Virus record (IMG/VR): IMGVR_UViG_3300035183_000649
Location: 1-44,921 of that record
Direction: 5' to 3' (one strand)
Source: a virus
DNA: 44,921 nt
Positions 38,731 to 44,921 of this stretch are shown piece by piece. How positions within the stretch are numbered: position 1 is the first letter of the stretch; every line of letters begins with the position of its first letter. The position numbers and the translations under genes were made by a program. The notes under the pieces were generated by a model. It made no database searches. It saw nothing but the letters and a program-made list of their open reading frames with translations, and was not told the origin of the DNA.

Positions 38731-41251
38731 GGGGCCTCTCCGTTTCACGGGAGTCTATGACGGCCATCGTGAGGGAAGCGGGCACCGAGCAGATATCGAC
38801 GGCGAGACCGAGGGGCAGGGCGGTGCTCCGGTCGCTGGCGTGGATTTCCCCCTCCATAAGGCGCTGGATGGGGGACTTCGAGGACTGGGGGGCGGAAGAC
38901 TTGCCGGGGCGGCGGCGGCCTTTGAGCACGAACTTGGACATGGCGACGGTGTCGATGCAGTTGTGGACGAGGATGCTCCCCGCGAAGAACTCAGGGTGCT
39001 CCTCCACCGTCAGATTCCAGGTCTGGCTCTTTGTGGATGCGGTGTTGGCTGACAGCGTCTCGGGCTTCGTGGCGGGCGAAATGCTCGGGACCGGCAAGGG
39101 CCTCAAGGTTGGAAAGGTCGTTGTTGAGGGGGTTTCCGTCCCGAGGGTGGACGTGACTCCCGGGCGGGCCGGGTCCGTGCGCGGGTTCTTAGGGGTCTCG
39201 GAGGTGTTGGGGGTGCTGGCGTCCTTGGAACTCGATGGTTTCGCGGGAAGGCACGACAGAACGATATCACTGTGTTGGAGGGAGTTGAGGGGGACCCAGC
39301 CCCTCCCCTCCGTCCAGATTGGATGGGAGGGGGTGGCGGTGATCCCATAGCGCGTGATGACTTCTTTCTCTCCCGTGCACCATGCTTTGAGGACACGCCG
39401 CCACCCGAAGCGAGTGAGGACTTCGTCGGACGTGGTGACTTCCGCGATGGGGATGTCCCCCCTCCGGGTTGTGATGGGGGTGGAGGGAGGGAAGCAGTCG
39501 TCGTGCTCCAAACCGCCGTTCTGGGCTTCCGGGTTGAAGCCTTCGATCTGGGCCAGGAGCTGCTCGAAGAAGGCCTTGTGCTTGAGGTGGCGGGGGAACT
39601 TGATGAGGAGGTGCTCGAAGCGGAACGAGAGGGACTCGATCTTCTGCTCTTTGGGCTCGACGCCCACCTTGAGGGGCTTGACGGCGGGCAGCCAGGAAAG
39701 GCCCAGGTGCTCGGGGCCCTTGGTCCGGACGATGTCCAGCATCTCGTTGAAGAAGGTGATGGAGCCCTTGAGGTGCTCGATGAAGAGGGTGGGGACGCGC
39801 CACCGGGCGCAGAGGGAGAAGCACTCGCGGATCGCCTTGTCCTTGCCGCACTGGGCCGCCCACCCGTCCAGGACGAAGAGGACGTTGGTGACGGGGTCGT
39901 GGAGCATCACGACGCACGTCTTGTAGTCGGAGGAGGTGTTGGAGGTGTAGGAGTAGTCGGAGCAGGCGAAGAGGTTCCCCCTCCGGAGGAGGTCGGAGAA
40001 GAGGAGGGACGTGGTTTCGGCGGCGCCGTCGGACTTGCGGACGCGGAAGTGGATGCGGGAGGCGGAGCCCCAGGGGTTGGTCTGGAGGGAGTCATCCACC
40101 TCGGAGAACCAGAAGTCGAAGTCGTCCTCCTTGTCGGCCAGGAGGGGGAAGCACCGTTCCTCGGAGTCGCCGGGCTGACCCTGGGCCTCGGCCAGCCACG
40201 CACGCTCGCCCATGGCGCGGCGGACGTCGGCGATGGTCATGGTGTCGGGGGCCAGGTTGAGACGGGCCTTCTCCTCTTCGTCAACCGGCCACGCGTGGGG
40301 CCAGCAGGATTCGGGCTTCTGGGTGAGGGGGTTGGTGCGGAGCTGCTGGATGTGGTAGCGGGCCCACTGTCCGAAGCGGGCGTCCCGGGGGCGGGGCCCC
40401 TCGGGCGTGTCGATCATGGACATGGCGTGCCACGAGTAGTGCCGCTTGGAGACATGGGTGGCGGTCCAGTCGAAGCCGCGCCCTTTCAGGATCACCATGG
40501 GCATGATGACCCGGTTGACGAGACGGTCCATGTACTCACGGACGTTGATCATGGAGGTGGACGCTTTTTCGTCGTGCTCGGGGTCGTCGAGGCGGTAGCG
40601 GCGGGGGCGAAGACCACGCTGGCGGCCTTCGGAGGAGATGGGCTGGAGCCACGACTTGTTGCGGAGGTAGAAGAGTTCGACGCCGGTGGAGTTTTCGTGC
40701 TTGGAGGGACGGAGGGGCCCACCGTACTCGGGACCGAAGTCGTCGTTGAGGCGGCGGTTGTTGTAGATCTGGTCCCGCATCTGTTCGGAGCGGAGCAGGG
40801 CGTTCTTGTGGACAAGGGTGCAGTAGACGACGGAGTAGGCGGGCGCCGTGACGAGGCGCTTGATGGTGTCCGTTTTGACGAGGGTGGACTTGGCGGAAGA
40901 TCGGGGGGCGATGGCCAGGCACTGCCGGTACATGTTCCACATGCGGACGAGGTCGTAGTGGAAGTCGGCGGAGGGCAGGGGCGTGTCGTCGTAGTAGAAG
41001 GGGTCGAAGTCGTCGGCCGGATCCGCGTGGAGGTAGTAGTGGTCGAAGAAGTCGTGGGAGGCGGCGGCCGCGTCTCCGACCAGGGTCAGGCGGGAGAGGT
41101 CGGGGTGGTCCGGCATCTCGTCGGCTGGGATCAGCCACTGGCGGGAAGCGCAGACGCGGGCTTGTCGCTGGCCCCCCACCGTCAACGAGTCGTAGTCGGC
41201 GGGCAGGGGGTAGAGGGGGTTCCCTTCCCAAGAGAAGGGAATGCGCTTCAT
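38714..41251 (-). CDS. terL: Terminase large subunit containing an intein
   Basis: 845 aa as translated (666 aa after splicing). The ATG at 41251 overlaps the upstream stop by ATGA. The N-terminal motor part has CLAIAPRSSAKST, a Walker A-like loop at 116-123. Later YRLDDPEHDEKAS fits the Walker B region. The nuclease part has ACSDYSYTSN and VVMLHDPVTNVLFVLDGW. The conserved HDDxIDT at the nuclease end is split exactly by an intein (residues 586-764). The enzyme packages DNA into the head and cuts it, so splicing should be needed for activity. Confidence 0.9.
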   Translation of the reverse strand: MKRIPFSWEGNPLYPLPADYDSLTVGGQRQARVCASRQWLIPADEMPDHPDLSRLTLVGDAAAASHDFFDHYYLHADPADDFDPFYYDDTPLPSADFHYDLVRMWNMYRQCLAIAPRSSAKSTLVKTDTIKRLVTAPAYSVVYCTLVHKNALLRSEQMRDQIYNNRRLNDDFGPEYGGPLRPSKHENSTGVELFYLRNKSWLQPISSEGRQRGLRPRRYRLDDPEHDEKASTSMINVREYMDRLVNRVIMPMVILKGRGFDWTATHVSKRHYSWHAMSMIDTPEGPRPRDARFGQWARYHIQQLRTNPLTQKPESCWPHAWPVDEEEKARLNLAPDTMTIADVRRAMGERAWLAEAQGQPGDSEERCFPLLADKEDDFDFWFSEVDDSLQTNPWGSASRIHFRVRKSDGAAETTSLLFSDLLRRGNLFACSDYSYTSNTSSDYKTCVVMLHDPVTNVLFVLDGWAAQCGKDKAIRECFSLCARWRVPTLFIEHLKGSITFFNEMLDIVRTKGPEHLGLSWLPAVKPLKVGVEPKEQKIESLSFRFEHLLIKFPRHLKHKAFFEQLLAQIEGFNPEAQNGGLEHDDCFPPSTPITTRRGDIPIAEVTTSDEVLTRFGWRRVLKAWCTGEKEVITRYGITATPSHPIWTEGRGWVPLNSLQHSDIVLSCLPAKPSSSKDASTPNTSETPKNPRTDPARPGVTSTLGTETPSTTTFPTLRPLPVPSISPATKPETLSANTASTKSQTWNLTVEEHPEFFAGSILVHNCIDTVAMSKFVLKGRRRPGKSSAPQSSKSPIQRLMEGEIHASDRSTALPLGLAVDICSVPASLTMAVIDSRETERPHGTRI
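38960..39496 (-). other. Intein in the large terminase (179 aa)
   Basis: The intein starts with Cys (CFPPSTPITTRRGDIPIAEV) after HDD and ends with ILVHN before Cys (CIDTVAM). Block B is TATPSHPIWT with the conserved Thr and His, the late block is TWNLTVEEHPEFFAGS, and the final His-Asn is present with Cys as the first residue of the downstream extein. All residues needed for standard class 1 splicing are there. The insertion is in the active-site motif of the nuclease, a known intein site in terminases. The central linker (about residues 660-740 of the whole protein) is Ser/Thr/Pro-rich in this frame, because an HNH domain is encoded out of frame. Confidence 0.92.
38991..39264 (-). pseudogene. 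HNH homing endonuclease segment, out of frame inside the intein
   Basis: Reading -1 relative to the terminase frame gives RETIEFQGRQHPQHLRDP, a TAA stop (39189-39191), then SHVHPRDGNPLNNDLSNLEA followed by LAGPEHFARHEARDAVSQHR and a TGA at 38991. This is a clear HNH motif: His (VHPRDGN), Asn (NPLNND, SNLE) and His (EHFARH). Codons in this frame end mostly in C, so it was under protein selection recently. No start codon follows the TAA before the motif, so it is not a complete free ORF. It is most likely the intein's endonuclease, shifted out of frame by compensated indels, or made by frameshifting. Confidence 0.8.
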
Positions 41252-41571
41252 GAGAGGTTCCCCGAGTAGAAGAGGTGGTGTACGGCGACGAAGCGGAGGA
41301 TCACGCACGACGCGTACTGGGCGTCGAGGGGCGCCTGGGAACGGTCAAAGAGGGTGTTGTAGAGGTGGGAGAGGCGGGCGGTCGGCTCCCCCTCCGGAGT
41401 GAGGAGTTCGTTGCGGTAGAGGGTGCCGAGGGTCGCGCGATCCTTGACCATGTCGGAGGGGTAGGCCATGCCGAAGGAGGGCAGGGCGGTGGCCCCCCAC
41501 CCGAAGAAGTCCTCGGGGTGGAGTTTGCGGAGGAAGGAGAGGACGTCATGGAACAGGGGCGTCCGGAGCAT
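41248..41571 (-). CDS. Small protein upstream of the large terminase
   Basis: 107 aa. The ATG at 41571 overlaps the previous gene by 26 bp, and the stop overlaps the large terminase start by ATGA. The sequence is helical and aromatic-rich (FHDVLSFLRKLHPEDFFGWG, SCVILRFVAVHHLFYSGN). Next to terL, it could be a packaging accessory protein. An open frame further upstream is Pro-rich shadow sequence of the neighbour and is rejected. Confidence 0.6.
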   Translation of the reverse strand: MLRTPLFHDVLSFLRKLHPEDFFGWGATALPSFGMAYPSDMVKDRATLGTLYRNELLTPEGEPTARLSHLYNTLFDRSQAPLDAQYASCVILRFVAVHHLFYSGNLS

Positions 41572-42055
41572 GATCTGATTCTGAGACGATTCCGGGAGCG
41601 GGGGCGGGGCGGGCAACGGGGGAGGGGATAGGGATGGCGGCGGGGGCGGCGGGGGCGGGGCGGGCGATGGGGGCGGCGAAGGAGCCGGAGCCGAAGCGGC
41701 CGGAGGGGGGAGAGAGGACGGTCCGGGATTGGACGAGGGTGACTTTGCCATTCGAGGTTCCTTCGCTGCTGATCTGCTGCTTGGTGAAGCGGCCATTGGC
41801 GCCTGCGATGTCCTTCATGAACGCGATGAACTGGGCTCGGCCCCGGAGACGGACGTCGGGGTCCTCGGAGCGGGTGTCCGCGATGAGGGAGGTGATGAGT
41901 TCTTCCTGGTCGAAACGGTTGAGGGCGAGCGCATCGTGGGCCCCTTCGAGAGAGAATAGGCCAGTGACGAGGTCCTCGACGACCGGAGGGGGACTCGCGG
42001 TGATGGTGGAGGGGGAGCGGGGCATCGCGGGTCTGGGGAGGGAGGGGGTGCTCAT
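41546..42055 (-). CDS. Possible small terminase subunit
   Basis: 169 aa; the ATG at 42055 is coupled to the upstream gene by ATGA. The folded part lies in the middle (LFSLEGAHDALALNRFDQEE, LRGRAQFIAFMKDIAGANGR), with Pro-rich ends. Its place two genes before terL and its helical core with a long flexible tail fit a small terminase, but no helix-turn-helix is obvious. Low certainty. Confidence 0.5.
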   Translation of the reverse strand: MSTPSLPRPAMPRSPSTITASPPPVVEDLVTGLFSLEGAHDALALNRFDQEELITSLIADTRSEDPDVRLRGRAQFIAFMKDIAGANGRFTKQQISSEGTSNGKVTLVQSRTVLSPPSGRFGSGSFAAPIARPAPAAPAAIPIPSPVARPAPAPGIVSESDHAPDAPVP

Positions 42056-42618
42056 GGGGAGTTGGGGGGTTTGCGTTCGACGAGGAGGTTGGCGTCGGCG
42101 GCGGCGTTGGATTCGGAGATGGTACGGGCGAGGGCGATGCGGTACGCGTTGGCTTGGATGCGGCCGAGGGCGAGACGCGCGGTCTTGCGGATCTGGAGGT
42201 CGGTGAGGTGGTGCCCGTTGAACCGCTTGGTGTAGAGGAGGTCGGCGCAGAGGCGTTTCTGGTTCCGGCGGAACCGTTCGAGGTCCATTTTGGAGGGGTT
42301 GACGTCGCGGAAGCGGACCATGCGGCAGCCCGGGGCGTAGAAGTCGGGCTCGCCGATGGAGAGGACGGCGCGCAGGGCGAGGAAGAAGGAGTAGCCGTCG
42401 ATGAAGCGGAGTTCCCCGATATGGAGGGTGGGCACGTTCAGGTTTCGGAGGAAGTGGCGGAAGGTGATGGGGGTGAGCCCGAAGATGGAGAGTTCTTCGA
42501 GGATTTGTTCTTCGGAGTAGAGGCGGATCCACGAACCGAACTTGATGGTGGCCCGGCCATTTCGAAGGTTTCGGGTGGACTTCTTCGGAGAAGAGGGTAT
42601 AGTTGGCACTGATGGCAC
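42052..42618 (-). CDS. Basic protein of unknown function, possible DNA-binding protein
   Basis: 188 aa from a GTG start. The first 25 residues are Lys/Arg-rich. LYSEEQILEELSIFGLTPIT and FRHFLRNLNVPTLHIGELRF resemble a helix-turn-helix followed by a strand, as in some DNA-binding or packaging proteins. The C-terminal half is helical and basic (RKTARLALGRIQANAYRIAL). It lies in front of the packaging genes and could be a small terminase or a regulator. Confidence 0.55.
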   Translation of the reverse strand: MPSVPTIPSSPKKSTRNLRNGRATIKFGSWIRLYSEEQILEELSIFGLTPITFRHFLRNLNVPTLHIGELRFIDGYSFFLALRAVLSIGEPDFYAPGCRMVRFRDVNPSKMDLERFRRNQKRLCADLLYTKRFNGHHLTDLQIRKTARLALGRIQANAYRIALARTISESNAAADANLLVERKPPNSP

Positions 42619-42635
42619 CTTACCTGAGAAAGGGG

Positions 42636-43406
42636 TTAGTGGGTGGCCAGCCGGAGCAGGTCCTGGAACCGGGCCCGGTCCGCCGCGTTGGAGGGATTCA
42701 GGCCCAGCTTGCGCATCCGGTAGTCGACGTTGAGCCTGTCGAGGGCGGACTGGTAGGCGGTCTGGGCCACGTCATTCTGGACCTTGGACTTGGCCCGTTC
42801 CTGGGCGAAGGCGATGTCGCGCGACTCCCCCTCCAGGGCCATGAGCTTGTCGGTGTCGTTGGCCGTGCCGGTGGCGACCCGCTGCTGGGGGGACTTGGGC
42901 GTGCCGTCCGGATTGAAGTTTTGGGGCCGCTTCTTGCGGCCCTCGGCCTTGGCGGCTTCGGAGGCGGCGAGGTTGCGGGCGCGTGCGGCGGACTCCCCCT
43001 CCTGGCGGGCCTTGGCCTTGAGGGCGGCGAGGGCGTCGGCTTCCTGGCGGCGTCGGTGGCGTTCGAGGAGGAGCTGGTGCTCGGACTCCTCGCGGTCGTT
43101 CAAGGCCTTGATCTTGGGATCGGCGAAGACGGGACGGATGGGGGAAGGAGGGGCGATGGGGTTGCCGCCGCCCGTGGCGGCGCCGACGAGGGGAGGGCCC
43201 TGGACCTCGGGATCGGAGAGGACCGGAGCGCTGGGTCCCCCTCCGGTAGGGGAGGGGAGGGGCGGGGCTCCCCCTCCGGACATGGGGAGGTCGGGGTCGG
43301 GGAACAGTGCGGTGGATTGGGGGGAGAGGAAGAAACGGCCCACGGGGTAGGCGGAGGGGAAGGACGAGTTGCGGAAGGTGGGGGACTTGATGTTGATGGC
43401 GGACAT
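42636..43406 (-). CDS. Coiled-coil protein at the start of the - strand operon
   Basis: 256 aa, with GGAG before the ATG at 43406. The first 90 residues are Pro/Gly/Ser-rich and flexible; the rest is a long charged helix (EESEHQLLLERHRRRQEADA, LAALKAKARQEGESAARARN) with likely coiled coil. The family is unknown. It is divergent from the helicase gene with only 27 bp between them, too little for two promoters outside the genes. Its frame is open to 44783, but that part is antisense to the helicase and is rejected. Confidence 0.6.
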   Translation of the reverse strand: MSAINIKSPTFRNSSFPSAYPVGRFFLSPQSTALFPDPDLPMSGGGAPPLPSPTGGGPSAPVLSDPEVQGPPLVGAATGGGNPIAPPSPIRPVFADPKIKALNDREESEHQLLLERHRRRQEADALAALKAKARQEGESAARARNLAASEAAKAEGRKKRPQNFNPDGTPKSPQQRVATGTANDTDKLMALEGESRDIAFAQERAKSKVQNDVAQTAYQSALDRLNVDYRMRKLGLNPSNAADRARFQDLLRLATH

Positions 43407-43433
43407 GGGTGACTCCACAAGAAAGGACGACTG

Positions 43434-44855
43434 ATGGTTATTGCACCGAATACGGATCCGCTCGGAAGTGTAGAGCCTTTGAAGGTGGCGCGGCGGGTGA
43501 TGGGGGGATTGTGGAAGGAGGAGGGGGGAGTGCCGGGTCTCGTGATGTGGAGGGGGGAGTTCTGGGAGTGGAGGGATGGGAGGTGGAGGAAGGTGAGCAG
43601 GCAGGTGGTGGAGGATCGGGTGAGGCTGGGGCTGGAGGATTCGTGGGTGGTCGCGGGGGAGGGGATGAAGAGGTATGGGGTCAACAGCGGGAAGGTGACG
43701 GAGGTGGTGGACGCGATAGGGGCGCTGGCGAGGAGGCCCTTGGAGGGGAAGGAGGATCTGCCGGTGTGGATGGGGAAGGGCGAGTGCCCGGTGGATCGGG
43801 AGAGGACGCTGGCGTTCGAGGACGTGCTGGTGGAGGTGAAGGGGGAGGGGAAGGTGGTGCCAAGGGGACGGGAGTGGTTCGATGGGGTGGTGCTGCCGGG
43901 GAGCGGGGTGGGGGAGCCCGAGGGGTGCCCGAGGTTCAAGAGGGCGCTGGAGGAGTGGAGCAGGGGGGATGGGAAGTGGGTGAGTCTGGCGAAGCGGATG
44001 GTGGGGATGTGGCTGATGGCGGGACGGCACCATCACAGGTGGGGCTTGCTGTTTGGACCGGCGGGCACGGGCAAGACGAGCTTCGTGAAGGTGATCGAGT
44101 GGCTGGTGGGACGGGACGCGTATTTGAGCACGGATGTGGCGAGCATCGCGGGGGGGTTTGGATTGGACGGGATGCAGGGGGCGAGGTTGGTGGGCGTGAA
44201 GGAGGTGACGGATCTGGAGGGGAAGCAGGGGGACGCGGCGGCGGGCGTGATGAAGCGGCTGATGGGGGAGGACGATGTGACGATCAACGCGAAGTTTGAG
44301 AGGCCGGAGAAGAACGTGAGGGTGAAGGCGGGGGTGCTGATGGTGAGCAACACGATGCCGAGGCTGCCCAATAGGGGGCTGGGGCTGAGTCAGAAGATGC
44401 TGGTGCTGCCGTTCAGCGAGGTGTTCAGGGGGGAGGAGAGGGAGGAGCTGGGGCTGGAGGAGGCGCTGAAGGGGGAGCTGAAGGGGATTGCGAGGTGGGC
44501 GCTGGAGGGGGCGTGGGAGGTGGAGCATGAGGGAGCCAAGGAGAGGTGGCCCGTGCCGGAGGAGGCGAAGGAGGTGGCCCGGAACTTCGTGTTGCAGAAC
44601 AACCCGGCGGACGCGTTTCTGGAGGCGCGGTGCGTGAAGGTGCCGGGGGGCTTCGTGACGACGGAGCTGCTGTGGCGGGAGTGGGAGGAGTGGCGGAGCG
44701 TGAACCAGGTGGAGATGAGGGTGGCGAGGAACAAGCTGGCCATTTTTTTGATGGAGGAGGGGACGTGGCAGTTGAAGCGGCACCGGAAGGAAGGCACGGG
44801 CGGGAGAGGGCTGGTTGGGTTAGGTCTGAGGAGGGAGGCGGACGACCGGCTGTGA
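43434..44855 (+). CDS. SF3 (D5/P4-type) replicative helicase
   Basis: 473 aa; AAAGGA lies before the ATG. The C-terminal half is an SF3/AAA+ helicase: Walker A GPAGTGKT (208-215), LVGVKEVTD as Walker B (251-259), and LMVSNTMPRL as the sensor region (301-310). The N-terminal 200 residues correspond to a D5_N-like region; no primase active site is visible, so a separate primase or host primase is needed. Codons end mainly in G, and Arg is mostly AGG, unlike all other genes in the window, which favour C. This fits the strong G-richness of the + strand here or a different origin. The phage tRNA-Arg(CCT) reads AGG. Confidence 0.85.
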   Translation: MVIAPNTDPLGSVEPLKVARRVMGGLWKEEGGVPGLVMWRGEFWEWRDGRWRKVSRQVVEDRVRLGLEDSWVVAGEGMKRYGVNSGKVTEVVDAIGALARRPLEGKEDLPVWMGKGECPVDRERTLAFEDVLVEVKGEGKVVPRGREWFDGVVLPGSGVGEPEGCPRFKRALEEWSRGDGKWVSLAKRMVGMWLMAGRHHHRWGLLFGPAGTGKTSFVKVIEWLVGRDAYLSTDVASIAGGFGLDGMQGARLVGVKEVTDLEGKQGDAAAGVMKRLMGEDDVTINAKFERPEKNVRVKAGVLMVSNTMPRLPNRGLGLSQKMLVLPFSEVFRGEEREELGLEEALKGELKGIARWALEGAWEVEHEGAKERWPVPEEAKEVARNFVLQNNPADAFLEARCVKVPGGFVTTELLWREWEEWRSVNQVEMRVARNKLAIFLMEEGTWQLKRHRKEGTGGRGLVGLGLRREADDRL

Positions 44856-44870
44856 GCCAACAGTGCCCAC

Positions 44871-44887
44871 CCCCCCCCCCCCCCCCC
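44871..44887. repeat. 17-base C homopolymer at the contig edge
   Basis: Seventeen C in a row, 15 bp after the helicase stop, then a GC box, an AT-rich tail and eight T. Long homopolymers commonly break assemblies, so this may mark an artificial end; it could also be a genome terminus or part of a terminator. Confidence 0.7.
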
Positions 44888-44921
44888 GCCCGGGGAAAGA
44901 TTAGTGTTTTTTTTATTGAGA

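Noticed and set aside
41572-41796. Pro-rich N-terminal extension of the small protein before terL
   Set aside because: It is a shadow of the upstream gene; the later ATG matches the start of normal-looking protein.
1-44921. CRISPR array or insertion sequence
   Set aside because: No regularly spaced long repeats, transposase motifs or flanking inverted repeats were seen.

Overview
The window reads as most of the genome of a lytic, short-tailed (podovirus-like) double-stranded DNA phage with very high GC content. The evidence is an almost gap-free gene layout, a full head and tail gene set (large terminase, portal, scaffold, major capsid, adaptor, nozzle-like and large internal virion proteins), a phage replication and recombination set, a holin-type lysis cassette and two tRNAs. 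No integrase, repressor, phage RNA polymerase or recognisable endolysin was found. The host cannot be named. A lipoprotein in the lysis cassette and Sec-type signal peptides suggest a diderm host. Possible promoters resemble sigma70 type (TTGACA, 17-18 bp, TAGnCT), so host RNA polymerase is probably used.

Left arm, + strand (1-13.5 kb): the 3' end of a uracil-DNA glycosylase gene, two small genes (one a zinc ribbon), a family A DNA polymerase, a basic protein, a helix-turn-helix protein, tRNA-Arg(CCT) and tRNA-Gln(TTG), an ERCC4-type nuclease, a small beta-rich protein, two signal-peptide proteins (one a large beta-helix), a lysis cassette ending in a strong terminator, then a recombination set (PD-(D/E)XK nuclease, Sak4-like ATPase, SSB-like protein), one unknown gene and a MazG-like protein. 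The strand switch near 13.6 kb has an AT-rich TTTC tract and a terminator facing the - strand genes.

Right arm, - strand (43.4 down to 13.7 kb), in transcription order: a coiled-coil protein, packaging genes including an intein-split large terminase, portal, scaffold, major capsid, a terminator with a possible promoter inside it, then adaptor, a two-domain glycosyltransferase, a collagen-like and polyglycine tail fibre, small virion proteins, a GT25-type glycosyltransferase, a nozzle-like protein and a long run of internal virion proteins. Many neighbours overlap by ATGA. At the far right, on the + strand, lies an SF3 (D5/P4-type) helicase with G-ending, AGG-rich codons. It is followed by a 17-C run where the contig ends; the left edge cuts a gene, so the genome continues beyond one or both edges.

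Three observations stand out. (1) The 10-mer CCCCCTCCGG occurs at least 33 times on the + strand and 11 times on the - strand, in all reading frames and between genes. (2) Two essential genes carry well-conserved coding segments in the wrong frame: a 95-codon ORF inside the polymerase gene, and an HNH endonuclease inside the intein of the large terminase. Both sit at -1 relative to the host frame. (3) Two GT25-like glycosyltransferase genes flank a collagen-like fibre gene.
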